Assembly: GCA_032173965.1 (NCBI GenBank)
Contig: JAVUNC010000006.1
Coordinates: forward strand, 34,071,870 to 34,135,869
DNA from: Sitta carolinensis
Lineage: Eukaryota > Chordata > Aves > Passeriformes > Sittidae
Direction: 5' to 3'
DNA: 64,000 nucleotides
Shown: piece by piece, positions 1-39,045 of the stretch
Position numbering within the stretch: position 1 is the first letter of the stretch
Layout: the number at the start of each line of letters is the position of its first letter
The notes under the pieces: model-generated
Seen by the model: only the letters and a program-made list of their open reading frames with translations
What the model was told of the DNA's origin: nothing
Databases searched by the model: none
Made by a program: the position numbers and the translations under genes

Positions 1-430
1 TGGAACTGCTCTACATTTTCAAGTATTCTGAGGTTCCTGGCACCTTAGTAGAGATAACTTCAGACTTCAGGTCCCAAAGATGAAGGTAAACCTAGATGGA
101 AATATACCCTCTATTAAAAATTATTTGTAACAAAGCATCTTCTCCAAAGTGTTCTCTGAAGGTCCTCTGTCTGCATTCTCCTTCTGCCCCAGCCTTCTTG
201 AATGGTAGCAGGAATATAGCACAGTTTTTGATTTATTAAAATCATGAGTTACCAGAGGTAACAAATTTTGTTCAATAGCTTGGGTTCGTGGTTCTAGTCA
301 GTAATTTGCTGAGGAATTTGTCTTGGATTAAATGGATACGATGTTGTTAACAATCATCTCTCTACTTTAGGACAAATTTGTACCACACTTGTAAGGTAGA
401 TGAATAACATTTGCACAACTGTTTATATAG
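1..430. other. CCDC88C intron, 3' part
   Basis: This is intronic sequence ending at the acceptor tatatag before 431. I see no gene or repeat in it. Confidence 0.8.
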
Positions 431-26976
<26,546 letters not shown>

Positions 26977-28280
26977 CCCACAGGTGTAGCTGTAATATGT
27001 GTTTGGTATGGCTGATGTCCAGGTACCATTTATCTAGACACTGTCAGGTCTTAAAAGGCATCACCTGCAGGCTGCTCTGAGTACTGTTCTCTGGGTACTC
27101 TTTCCTAGTTAGACGAAGTGTGATTAAGAGAATCAAGGAGCAAAACCCCAGTCCTTCTGACTCTGTTGTGCCGAAAACAAAGTGGAAGCCTGACCTAATC
27201 TCACAACAAACTTAGCACTTGATTCTCACAGGTTCTGAGCATTTCCCAGTCCAGCAGAAGCTTAGCAGGGTCCTCTCTCATTGTTGCACCGTGCACCCTT
27301 TCTGCATGCATTAAAGAAAAGTTTCACAGGTACTGTGTGTGCTAAACTCAGCCCCACCATTGGTAAATATAACCATACTGAAAAGGGCATATAAAAGCCA
27401 AACTTCTCCCCCAAAGACAGAACCAAATGCTTGACTTAAGTAGCATAGAGATGAAGAGCAAAAGTACGTGGCTTTAGCCATGGATCTGCTGAAATCTATT
27501 TTTCTAGCCACAGACACACGTCTTATAGAAGGTATTGTATAGACTTCAAGGGTCACGTCTCAACCTTTCCCACTTGGACTGTGTAAACAGAGAAGCCAGC
27601 GTAATTACCCCACTGCCTTCACTATAGCTGCAGCTCAGTGGATCCTTGACTCTGCAGAGTGGTGCTGCCTTTTGAAGCTTGTTTTATCTTTTATACGAAC
27701 ACTGGAACTAATGCAGCCTTTCAGGGAGATGCCATTTCAATTGCAAAGGTGGCATCTTGTGTACAAAAGTGTCTTGTAAGTATGTATATAAGAAGCTCAA
27801 GTACTGTATAAGAATGCTGTGTAAATTGTATTATTACATCCTTTATGTGCATGACAGCCTACATCCTATGTGAGCTTTTGTCTCTTAGAAATCCTTGTTT
27901 GTCTCCAAGAACTTTTCTCAGTATAGAAAGCAAAATAATTTTGTACACATGTGAAAAATATACTTTAAAAAATCTATTTATGTGCAAAAAAGTTCCTTGT
28001 ATGTTTGTCCAGTGTCATCAGCTGCTTATGTATATATGATCAAATGTGTATTGTTAATTCCATGTTTGTAAAGCTGTTCTTCTTGAAATAGACTAAATCC
28101 TTTAAAAATACTTGTTTTGCTGGTTCTGATTTAATTTAGTAAGATAAAACTGATACATTTGATGATTTTTTTTACTTAATATGTAGCAATTCCATTCTGA
28201 AAACTACAAAATGGTTTATAATAAAGATTAAAATAAAATAGATTGATGTTGTACTTTTTGTCCTTGGAAAAATAAAAGCC
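26977..28280 (+). other. CCDC88C: CCDC88C 3' UTR
   Basis: About 1.3 kb of AT-rich sequence after the stop, ending at clustered AATAAA signals. The open frame at 27845-28039 looks like chance. Confidence 0.8.
28220..28276 (+). terminator. CCDC88C: CCDC88C poly(A) signals
   Basis: AATAAA hexamers occur at 28220-28225, 28232-28237 and 28271-28276, followed by GT-rich sequence (tgtgctggagatctgtctg). Confidence 0.75.
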
Positions 28281-28289
28281 CCTAAAAAT

Positions 28290-29060
28290 GTGATTCACAT
28301 TTGTGCTGGAGATCTGTCTGCAACAGCTCTTCATAAGCCTTAGTATTGATTTGCAAGTCTATGTGGTGAATTTGTTTGTTTTTATAACATAGAAGCTGTA
28401 TCAGAATTGTTTTTGTTTAATTGTAACCTTCTTACTGAAAACTGCAGGAGAGTTGAACATGCAAAATAAGTGAGTTACAGTTCACTCTGTAAAACGGACT
28501 GTTAGATTTTTCTGCTTCTCCAACCACTTCAGACAAGGGCAAACATGCTGTCGATTTTGACCAAGCTTGCATCTTCTATAGTCTGTTTTGTATTTAACTC
28601 TCAGGACGCCTTCTGAAAGTGAGAAATTATGTATCTTTCAACATTGAGAGAATAGGAAAAAAAAAAAAAAATCTGCCTTCTCTACTATTTTAATTGCAAA
28701 CTATAGCTTTGCAGCGAATTGAAAATTATGTGTGCTATATGGTGATTTTAGAACATAATGAATGTTCTTAGTAAACTGAAATTCTTCTTCCAGAAATTTT
28801 GTCTCAAAATGGATTCTTGGCCAGACCACTGAAAGTTCAAGACCGGTGTTTCTCCCTCGTTTCCCTGGTGTTCCTCCTTTTGGAGGACGTGTTCAGGCTG
28901 GGCTGCTGAGGAGGCGATCTGTGACTTGTTCGTTACCGTAGATATGCTTTTGCTATAAATACCTGCACAGTGGCACACCTTAGTTGTCAGCTTATGAGTT
29001 ATTTACAGTTATTTGCCTCCTGAGTTCTAGTGAGTTTGAATAAAAATGTCCTAAGTACAT
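28290..29060. other. Intergenic region after CCDC88C
   Basis: No gene seen. It holds an A run at 28650-28665 and is AT-rich up to the CpG island. Confidence 0.6.
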
Positions 29061-29560
29061 TTGTAGTCCCACGGCGCTGAGGGCTGGTGCTAATGGCGGC
29101 GGCCGTGGCTGGCCCGCGCGGGGCCCTGCGGCCCCGGCCTGGGGCGCTGTGCGCGCGGCTGCTGCGGGAGCGCTTTGGGCCCTCAGCGGCAGAAAGAACA
29201 GTTCAGAGAGAGACATCGGCAAATGCCCCCGGATTTGTGCGGGTGGAGGGACAGGGAGGCAGCAGCTTGCGTCAGGTGGCGGGAGCCGTGGGCGAGGTGT
29301 TCCGTGAGGATAAAGGCGCAGAGAGCTTTCCTGCACGCCTTCCCAGCAGTGAGGTTGAAATTGCGGCTCTCTCAATTCGCACCTTGGGCGGCCGGGCCGG
29401 GCCGGGCCGGGCCGGGCCGGGCTGCCGCGGCGCACAGCGGGCTGGCCGAGGCCCCTGGACCCCGGGAAAAGGGATCTCCAGGAGCCCCAGGCTTCGCACG
29501 CTGCCTTTTCCCAGCTCTGCCGGGGCTCTGGGATGCTGGTGTTTCCTGACAGGAGGGAAG
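29060..29560. promoter_or_regulatory. CpG island, orphan promoter candidate
   Basis: GC content jumps sharply and CpGs are dense from about 29060 to 29560, about 0.8 kb past the CCDC88C poly(A) signals. Such islands in birds usually mark promoters. It could be a distal GPR68 promoter, the start of an unannotated transcript, or a GC-rich retrocopy. I see no TATA box. Confidence 0.65.
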
Positions 29561-29584
29561 GGTGTGCTCTCCGAAGGTCGCTAA
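29093..29584 (+). CDS. Unrecognised open frame in the CpG island (may be a first exon)
   Basis: The frame starts ATGGCGGCGGCC and reads MAAAVAGPRGALRPRPGALC, then ARLLRERFGPSAA. The start is rich in Arg and Ala without acidic residues, like a mitochondrial presequence, and then becomes low-complexity across the CCGGG repeat. A possible donor is CAG|gtggcg at 29276. I do not recognise the protein. High GC favours long chance frames, and the minus strand is also open here (28992-29435), so this is weak. Confidence 0.2.
   Translation: MAAAVAGPRGALRPRPGALCARLLRERFGPSAAERTVQRETSANAPGFVRVEGQGGSSLRQVAGAVGEVFREDKGAESFPARLPSSEVEIAALSIRTLGGRAGPGRAGPGCRGAQRAGRGPWTPGKGISRSPRLRTLPFPSSAGALGCWCFLTGGKGVLSEGR
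29391..29431. repeat. CCGGG pentanucleotide repeat
   Basis: About seven to eight units of ccggg/gccgg sit inside the CpG island. Runs of three G separated by CC could form a G-quadruplex. Confidence 0.9.
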
Positions 29585-30079
29585 TTATGTGCTAAGTGGT
29601 GCCGCGAAGGGTTCTGGACTCAACGCTTCAAGCTGTTCAGCGGCTCGTGAATTCTCGAGATGGAGTTCTCTGTTACAGGACGGGTTTCTGAAGGGGATCC
29701 GTCCCGAGGAGGCAGCTAGGTTGCCGGTAGTTTTCCAAGAAAGCCAAAGGGCTGTGACTGGCAACAGCCGCTCCCTGCCGTGTGCTCAGACTCTGAACTC
29801 AGTGGAGCCGTTTGAGCCAAGGAAACAAATGATGGCGTGTGTTGGAATAAAATAAATGGCTGCTGTGGGAATAGCTGCGGGGGTTGTGCGCTCTGCAGTG
29901 ATGGAGTATATCCTGAGCAAGAAATCGGAGGTCCTTTACAGAGACAGCCTGTCACGGAAACCTTTTTCCTGTTAGATATTCTACTGCTGTTCTCAGCCTT
30001 GGGACCTGATTGTGAAGCGAGACCTTTTCTGATTTCAGTTAACTGAGTTCAGAACATAAAACCACCAGAAGAAGAATTG

Positions 30080-30100
30080 AAAAAAAAAAAAAAAAAAAAA
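30080..30100. repeat. Run of 21 A
   Basis: An A21 run follows gaagaattg and precedes gaatttact. It may be the tail of a retrocopy whose body would be about 29070-30079, but I found no convincing target-site duplication. Confidence 0.9.
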
Positions 30101-32560
30101 GAATTTACTTTTTTCTTTCTATAAGGAGGGAAGTTCTAAGTGTTAAGGACACTGTAAAAATAACTAGAGCCTAGCTTAGGAAAACTATGCATCAGCATGT
30201 GGTTGGAAATTATTTCTGATTGTCCAGACATTTGGGGACATACCAGCTCAGCCACAGGTAAATGACTGTTAAGACAAAACTTGGAAGACATTTACCTAAA
30301 GATTGTTAGTTCATGTGAAAGGATTATGGCCTGGATGTTAACTTGATGTACAAAGAACAACACAATTTCTTTTCTTTTTCTCGTTAAACATGAACCCAGC
30401 TGTCCAGAGAGCATTTGATTATGGTTTTGCGTTTTTAGATGAAGGGGGGTACTGGAGTGTGGAATCAGTTGTAGATTTCACAAAAAAAAATTATCCTAAA
30501 ATTTGCTTCTCTGCCCATCACAATCATGGAATATCAGACCCCAGCAGTACTGGAAGTGTTCAGGACAAGGTGGAAAATTTGTGAATATATTTACAAATTG
30601 CCAGTATGAGGCAGAATTAACAGACGTAACAGTGCAGAGTGAAATAATTCAGTTACTGGAAATAACAAATGAAGTTAATGTTATGAAGGGCTGCTAGATT
30701 GAAGAATTAGACTGGGACATGAATGTCTTGAAAGCTGGTGCTAGAGGCTGCCGTATGAACTAGGAGAGAATGGCATCAGCTGGAAAAGTGTGAAAAAATA
30801 GGATTTAAGAGAGTAAAAGGAGTTTAAGAGAGGAACAAGAGTTAAAAGTTACTGGAAGAAGCTATGATGAGTTTTGCAAAACTAAATTATGTTTTTCTAG
30901 TTAAAAGGATTTTTTCAAAAGTACGAAGAGAACAGTAGAAAACAAAGGGCTGCTGTTCAATAGCTTCTCAAATAGGAAAGTCCTTTAAAGGCTAGCCTGT
31001 GACCTAGAGACAGAAATGTGAGTTGGTGAAGTGTGACAGAAAGCTGAGGTTAGTTCAGATTTGAAGGATTGTGAAGAATCCCATTAAAGAGTAGCATAGA
31101 TGAGTAAGAGCCCCAATGGAAGAGTACTTGTGCTTCTCTCAGCTGAAACATGGAAGAGACAATTTATTTATTGACTCTTGGTGGGGTTAGGACGTTATGG
31201 CAGGGAAGCAAAAACTGGTTTTCTCCTGAGAACAGGACGATGAAAATGTGGTTATTCTGCAGAAACTAGGAATGTAAAACATGCCCAAAACAAAACACAG
31301 AATGCCATGGAAACTGTCAGCTCATCATTCTCAGATGTTCTAATCAGTTCTAGTTAAAATACTTGGACATTTTTATCCAAAGATTATCCTAACTGAGGAC
31401 TATGTAGCTCTGATGGTGAGACCATGCCAAAGTGTGTGATGTGTGTGTTGTGTAGCAGAATAAAAAAGAGCAGCAGATCTGAGCATTGACACCAGCCTGG
31501 GAAAAGCTGTATTGCACAAGGGAAACAAAAGCAGCCCAGCTCCCTCCACAGTGAGTGACACCATATGGGGTGATCTGAAAATCTGCTAAAGGAGAGTGCT
31601 TAGGAAAGGAAAAATGAAGCTGTTGGTGAGACTCATTGCACCAGGTTCTTATGAAATGAAATAGATTTATAGAATATCATAGTGTTATAGTGGTTCTGAT
31701 TTATGATATAAGAGGGTTCATGGGAGAGTTAGACTCTGCTTTAAGAAAACATCATCAGATAAAAGTATAAGAGCCTCATGCTTTCTCTCCAACATCATGT
31801 TCTGGCTGCCTTTGGATTCCACCCTTGGAACAGTGAACACCTTCTCCATGTGCAAAACTCTGAAATTTACAAGTCAAAGATCACCTCACTTTTTGCAGTT
31901 GTTGAATCATCTGGAAGTGCAAGGTGCACAAGAAAAGCGCAGTTTGTCTTTGGGAACACGCTGCTAAAGGAGAACATGAGAGTGAGAATATTTGAGATGG
32001 AGAAGCACGACTTGCCAGTGGACTGCTGAGGCATTCTAGAGACTTGCATTGAAGGGAAGAGGGAGTTTTCTGCAAGAAGTGGAAAAGTATGTCTGAAAAA
32101 CTGAGGTGAGTGTTTCATAGGGCTACTACTGTGATTTTACCATTTGGCAAGGTATTTTGAAGGTTATGGGATTTGGAAGTCTATGTTCCCTTGCCATTTT
32201 AAGTCTCTCTGGCCAAAATTATCCCATTCTTGTTAAACTCATGAAAAAAATTTCTTCTTTGCACCTTTGCAAGAGAATTTTTTTCTCTAGTTATGCAAAA
32301 CTTGGACTTGCATTTGTGTGCACTGTGAGCCCACAAAATACCTAATTCATAGATAAGTGTGTTTTAGAGCTGCTGGGGATATTCAGCTGCAGTATCTCAG
32401 CCTTCTACAGGATGGAAAACTCCCAATCCATTTGAGTGCCCCTGTAGGACCCTTATGGCTATTTATAAGTGAAAGTAGAATAAATAATGCAAATCAGGGA
32501 AATTTATGTGAAGGAAAAATTTTGGGAACTTTTTTTACCCGTGCAATCCTCTGAAAAGGA
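30101..32560. other. Intergenic region
   Basis: No supported gene. The 64-codon frame at 30390-30584 resembles nothing I know. Confidence 0.6.
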
Positions 32561-32564
32561 CTGC

Positions 32565-32708
32565 TTGCTCACTGGGGAGTAAAAGCCTGTCAGAGTTCAA
32601 GGAGTATCTGGATGATGCTTTTAGTCATGTGACTGCAAGGAGCAGGGAGTTGGACTCAATAATCCTCATGAGTTTCTTCCAAGTCCAGTATATTCTATGA
32701 TTCTGTGA
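32565..32708 (+). mobile_element. CR1 LINE 3' fragment
   Basis: Ends with the CR1 3' signature: ggagttggactcaataatcc, then gtttcttccaagtccagta and ttctatgattctgtga. Strongly 5'-truncated, plus orientation. Confidence 0.85.
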
Positions 32709-32709
32709 A

Positions 32710-35690
32710 AAGGTAGATGGAGAAAACAGGTAGCCACAAACTGTATGGGATAGACCTTGTATCAATTTAGTTGAGATTTAACTAAAATTAAGCTGAAGTT
32801 GGTAACCTTCAAATTGCTCAGTCTCTTGAAATTGCCCACAGGTTTTTTGGTCCTTCAGTAAATGATGCAAAGGGGTAGAATCCTTTAGGAAGCTGTCAAC
32901 AGCATTGTGTGAGCAGGACTGTACAGTTCATGCACTCAGTTTCCATCATACCTCTCAGCTTTCTGATACAGTTGTTCCTTCTCCATGCAGAGTAGTTTTA
33001 GATCAGCTAGAGCACAAAAGGTTTAAAGCAGCATCCAGGGAGGGAACCATTGCGTACACTCCAGAATGCAGTTTTAGTACCTTCCCTGGCAGGAGGATCT
33101 TTCTGCTATTGCTGTTTTCTCTTGTGTTTCCACGCAGTGGCATCTTGCTCCTGCATAGGTGAGGCTTAAAGGAGGTGGGGTTATGTGTGTTTAACGTGGA
33201 ACAGTATAGCGTTTTTAGTGTGCTCTTAAAACTACTTCTTCAAAACAGCAACCACACGGTGTGTTGGTAGAAAATTCTTTGCATGAAGTGCTTGAAGGAG
33301 CCTTCTTGGTAGATCCTATCCTACAGCTCAGGTAGTGCAACCAGCTACTACAGTCTGGTCAAGCCCATTTCACCTCCAGCAACTTTCCTTCCTTTGTGAC
33401 TTCTTGCCAGCACTAGATATCTTTCTGTTCTTCAGCCCCGAGTATTATCTTTATTCTCTCTTGGAACTAGTTAACACTTAAAAATACTCATAGGATGATG
33501 CATTTAAGAAGATCCCTATCACTTTTCACATATTGAAGCAATATAGTTTTTATTTAGTCTTCAGTGTTTTTAACAGTATGAGTTTCCACATAATTTTCAT
33601 TGTTTTAGAATTTCCTTCCTCGCTTATTTTGGCTTCTTTAATTGAAAGAAACTTGGAATTCCTGAAGCCCAGTTCTATTACCTACATTTAGCTCCCATGA
33701 ACACAGATCCTTTTCCTTGTTTATTTAACCAGCCATATCAATGGTAACAGAGTCCCATTTGGCAGATCCTGAATTCCCACCCTGCCCTATATGAACATGC
33801 GCTTGTTCTCTTATGTAATCAGGTGAATGAATGAAAACAGATACCAACAAGACTTTGTAGTATCAACTTTCATCCACACGAATTTTTATAACTAAAATCA
33901 GAAGAAATGTTCCCTTCACATGTTAAACTCTCAGATTATATCTGTTTAACAGGGTTTATCTGGAAAAGGACAATATATTTAGAAAGGAATCTAAAACTGA
34001 ATGTGAGAAGGAAGCAAAAAGTGAACTCAATGACCCCTGTCTATTGTTTTTACATGATGTCTGTAGCAAAGTTTTATGGCAAACACCATTATCTGATGAA
34101 CTATGAGTATTCATACTTCGATACAAGATTCGGAACTATTTTGTCCTTGAAGTATCAGTTCAAGGGCATTTAGGCCCCATCTTCCTCACTGCACTGGGGC
34201 ACTGGATTACCTTATGACTACAGTTCTCAAACTAAAATTCCCAAATCCATGCTAATAGGGGGAAGAGGAGCAGCACAGGAGATCAAGTCCACATGGCAGT
34301 CCCTCTTGATGAACCCCACTTACCTGTGACCAGCCTTCTTTTCCATAATTGAATGGAAGTTCATGAATAAATTTATAGTGTACCAACACATCCACAATCA
34401 TCCATGGGTCCTTGTAACCAAAGCCTGTGTCTCTAAGGGGCACCATAACTGGGGAAAGAATTAACTCAGTCTGTTCTGTAGATAACAAGAGTGCAGGTAT
34501 TTTAGCCTGGATTCTGGGGTAGCTGTAATGACTACCAAAAATTTCACTGCCCTTGATGTCAAGATTTTGATAAAGCTTTTTATTAATTTTGATAGTCTTA
34601 GCATAGAACTTTCCACATTCTCCACTTCCGTCATATCCGTGTCTGCATTGTTCAGTGTTGTCAACAGAAACAAGCAGAGCTCCTGGGTAGCTGTGTGATG
34701 CTCATATCATCTTACTCTTCACTCCTCTCTGTAAGAGTGAGGCCTTTCTGCCTTTGTAGGCAAAGGGAAGAGCTGGGTGCTCACAGCTGTACCACAGAGC
34801 ACTCTAGGACAGGCCAGCTGATCCTCTACAGGTCCTTAATCCTCTGCAGATGACGACTGGCAATCCACATGTAGCCACCATACTTTGTATTACTTGGTTG
34901 CCAAGTTCACCCCATGAAACCCATTTCTAGTTTGCAAAATGAAGTCTCTGTGTTGGATGTTTGCAGTCTAGGTGCTAAAGATTGTTAAATTGCATTTTCA
35001 GTGTCAATGAAATATGTTTCCTGCCTCTGGAAGGAATTAGAGAGACATATGTCACCTGGCAAAAAGCCCCAACCCTGTGGGGATGGCTTGCTGTCCCTAT
35101 CTAGCTTATTGAGTCCTTGATGCCCTTCCAGGTTCCTGCCTCTACTGAGGTGGGCAAAAGTAAGACATTTCAAGTGCTTTTGAAATTTAAATTTTGAAGG
35201 AGCTTGGAAAACACTAGCATAGTGAGGGCAGAGAGAATTTTCTGCTGGTCACATGTTCCTGAGAACAACCTGTTGCCCTTCTAACTTGTGGGAAATGTTA
35301 AAACTAATACATGGTGCACTGCAGACAGGGTCAAAAGCAGAAGCGAAGAAAAATGGGAGGAGAACAGCTAGATGAAGCAAGATGCCTGGCTGCAGTGAAA
35401 CCTTAGAAACAAGTGAAGTGTTTTGTTGTACAGCCACCCCGCTGGGCAGTGTAAGAGCTGGCCCGACAAGGACTCCAGGGTGGTACCAGGAGGAGCAGTA
35501 GAAAGTTCTTATTACTCAGCTATAGAAAATGGGAATGTCTCTGTGCTAGTCTCTGCAAAAGACAGAACTTACTTGTTTTCCTCTTTTCCTCACCAAAATG
35601 AGTGCTTGACAGGATTTAAATAAAATTTCTTAGGAAGTTGACCTTCACAGGCAAAGCATAGATCAGGTACTTGGAGTCAATGCTGACACT
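32710..35690. other. Intergenic region
   Basis: No supported gene or confident repeat. Confidence 0.6.
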
Positions 35691-36140
35691 GCCAGAAAGG
35701 GCCTCTGCTGGAATTTGCTTAAGGAGGGATGCTGATTACTGGAAATGAGACCAGTGTCGGTGAACAGAGGCCTGGAAAACATGATCTATGAAATACACTG
35801 GAAAAGTGGGGTTGCTTGATCTTCAAAAATCTAAGAGGGACAGCACGATTAAATCCAGACATTTAAATGATTGATATGGATAAAGGTAGCAATAGTCTGT
35901 TTTTCATGTACATTCACAGAAGGGCAATAAAAAGATAAATTAATTGGAAAGATGGAGGGTAAAGGATTTGATATTAGTGCAAGCTTCTTAAGAACAGCCC
36001 TAGCCATGGAATGGAGACATTGCAAGAGGTGAGTTAGAATCTCCCTTAATGGCAATTTAAGAGAATCTGAAGCTCTAGAGGAGCTCAGTGGGTAAGGAGA
36101 TGGTCTAGATGACCTCCTTCCTGCTGCATTTCTGTGGCAT
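35690..36140 (+). mobile_element. Probable old CR1 fragment
   Basis: Diverged pieces resemble the CR1 3' half: gaacagaggcctggaaaaca, a middle segment with leaders typical of the 3' UTR, then ggtctagatgacctccttcc. The terminal ATTCTATGA repeat is not recognisable, so the call is tentative. Confidence 0.4.
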
Positions 36141-38830
36141 CTGTGACATTTATATCTCCAGTTTAGCTCCATTCTTTTTGAATCCTTCTGCTTCTGGTTT
36201 TGGCGTATGCAAGCCAGGAGCAATTCAATTCAATAGTGTTACTTAATCATCACACACATTAAAATGATTTGACCAAAGTGAGCGAAAAGCTAGAATTGCT
36301 ACTTGCAGCAAGTAATAGCTGTTTGTCAGCTTACTCTGGGTTTTTTTTGTTTGTTTGTTTTTTTATTTACTGTATAATTCATGGAGATAAAAGGCTACAA
36401 AAATGTTATTTCCTTTCATTTTGAGAGTTTTAAATATGGCCAACATGCAGTGGCTGAGTGTGTGTGATGGAGGGGCAACACGTGGCTCTACCTCCTTGGA
36501 AGTGATGAGGGCAAGTGGCCCCTAAATCCCATTATTTGAGTTACCTGCTCTACAGCATCTGCATGCTGAGACAAGCAAAATAGAATGTCTGGATGAAAAA
36601 GAAACAAACCTGGGATTTTTCTGGAGTTTATTTTCCTCTCTAATTTTCTGACAGGGAGGTTTGTGAACCTCATTGTTTCTGCTGCACTTGCAAGGCATAA
36701 TTTACCAGCTGCTTGGGTCAGGTGCTGCCTTTTAGCCTGCTCTGATAGATCTGTGTTGTGTCTGATGAGCAAGGTTCAGGCTGGGCTTACTGGATATTCT
36801 GTCCACTGTATCCAGCATTGGTGTAACACATCTTTGAACATGTACACACATCAGCATGACAACTGCAGCCAAGGTGGGAACCAGCAAAGAGATACTGCCC
36901 ATAATGTTACCTCTGCCAGTATCTCTGCTTTCCTTGCACCCAAAGGGTAATCACTGTCTGTGGATCTTCTCAGGGCTTGTTCCCTGTCTGCAGCCTGGAC
37001 CCTGCAGAAGGTGGAATGTGTTCCCTACAGCCACCAGTGAGAACTGCTAAATGATCTCTGCTCTAGACAGTCTCTCAGGGAAGGCAAGTAGCCCAGTATG
37101 ATGTCCTGTTGCTTCTTACTGAAGAATAGTGCACATACTTCTAAGGAAGTTTTTCATTTTCCTTATACCATCTTTTGTAAATTCTTCAAAAGTGTTGCAG
37201 TATCCAAGGGTACATAACGTTGTATTAAGAGGTATTGAAACAAATGTTTTATTTCATTTCCTGAAAGGTCCCAGTCTGGGTGATATTCTTAAGATATATG
37301 TATCCTTATATATGTATTTAAAATTAATAATAAGGATTAAATGAATACAAAATTTAAAAAATTTAAACCACAAACAAAAAATAAAACCAAATATTTATCA
37401 GACGAGGGTGTATTCCCAGTAGTCCTAATAAATTCGACACCAACCCTTCATATTTCTTAACATTGCAGAGGGTGTTCAGCCTCTGGCTGTACTTCCAGGA
37501 GACTGTGCCTTGCCTGTTCTGCCAGGTGTGCTGCCTGACCTCTGACATCCTCCAAGCAGCATGATGAGTCTGCAAAGGACAGTTCTCAGCTTGTTGCAAC
37601 CTTTCATGACCATATCCAAGAATTTCCTATTTTTTTGCTGCATCCCTCCTTAGAAACTCAGAGACATGTCTTAACCCTGCAGATAATTTTAGATCTCTGA
37701 TCTGCCAGAGGCCCTAGCAGAGGAAGGGCTCTGCCATTTGGTAGCCTGTTGTACCTGAAGAGCCCTTTGCCTGTATTTGGAATGAGCCAGTTATTTTTGG
37801 TACTTTTCTGATGTTAGCCATGGGTGCTCCTGGAGTATTTCCAAGTTTTCTAAATGTTCTAGTGTCTTATCCCTGTTTTGGTTTGTTTCATTTTTTCTAT
37901 TTTTTTTTTTCTGTGCTTATGTCACTCTGCTTTCCACCAGGCTAGAAATGGAGAACATGTTTTGGAGTTCCCTGCACAAGAGTCCTGTTTCCAGACTCAC
38001 TGTGTCTGGCTGTCCTCAGAGCAGTGTTGCCCATTGCAGTGAGCAGAAGGGAGCTCTGGTTGCTCTGGTTGGGTGCTGCTGTGACCGTGCAGTGCCACTG
38101 GTGCCCCTACAGCTACGTGGCAGAGCACTGCATTAGGTGAGTTACACAGTTAAACACCAGTTTAGAGCCTGAGCTGGTAACAGCTTTTGTTTTCAGCTTC
38201 GGTGGTGTAAATTGCATTTATCTGTGTTTTTAAGAGTAGTGTGTTTCAGTTTGAGTGAGAATGTAATGCATATCCCACAGTGTGGCTTTCACTCCTGTGG
38301 GAATGGGGGTAGTGGTGTGAGTTAGCAGGAGGTCAGCTTTTTATCCGCTACACCCTTCCTGAGTGACCTTGGGTAAGCCCTTGTCTGTTTACGCCTCAGT
38401 CTGTCTGTCTGTGTAGACAAGAGAGGAAGGCACTGCCCCCCCACCCCAGCCCTTGCTCTTTCACAGTGAGGGAAGATGCTTCTTTGTGCAGAGATCACCT
38501 TCTGCTGTGTTTGGATGTAATGGTCTGATCCCCTCGAGCTCTAGAAACAGCTTACTGTAAATGATACTAATAGCAACACTAACAGTCTGTATACTTTTCA
38601 ATATGCCTGCATAAGGCAACATCTGTGTGTGTTTAGATAAGCTGGAAGCAGCTGGATTTGGCCTCTGCACCAGCTGCTGTGATCACAGTGTGGTTCTCTG
38701 CTGGTCAGTGTGTGTGCCGGTGGGGACGGCTGGGAGCACCGCTCCGTGTGCTTTGCAATCTCTCTATTCGGTGCCTGCTTTCGGCACTCTCATCTCTCTC
38801 ACTTATGAATGCGTGGTGAGGGAGGAGAGG
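36141..38830. other. Intergenic region upstream of GPR68
   Basis: No gene seen. There is a short gtttgtttgttt run near 36348. The last few hundred bases before 38.83 kb become moderately GC-rich. Confidence 0.55.
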
Positions 38831-39045
38831 GCTGGGCTGGGCTGACTCCTTCACAGATGAACCATAAAGACCAGAGGAGCTGAGACACAATCTCCTCCTC
38901 CTTTCCTGCGCTGTTTCACCGACAGCCTTGCAAACAGCTGGGAGGAGGACAGCCTCACCAGCAGCCTGAGCAGGAGTGAGGAGAAGGGAAGTTTTTTGCT
39001 GTTCACATTGCAGGCGAAACCTCTTTGCATAAACTCTGCTAACAG
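38830..39045 (+). other. GPR68: Probable 5' UTR exon of GPR68
   Basis: A GC-richer, purine-rich stretch ends at a strong donor AACAG|gtgagt (39046). It contains no long open frame. The next matching acceptor with a coding exon on this strand is ttatcttcag before 52628. The 5' end is not defined by the sequence; no TATA box is seen. Confidence 0.45.

Noticed and set aside
30390..30584. A 64-codon frame MNPAVQRAFDYGFAF as a gene
   Set aside because: There is no recognisable family, no splice context and an A-rich interruption; it is most likely chance.
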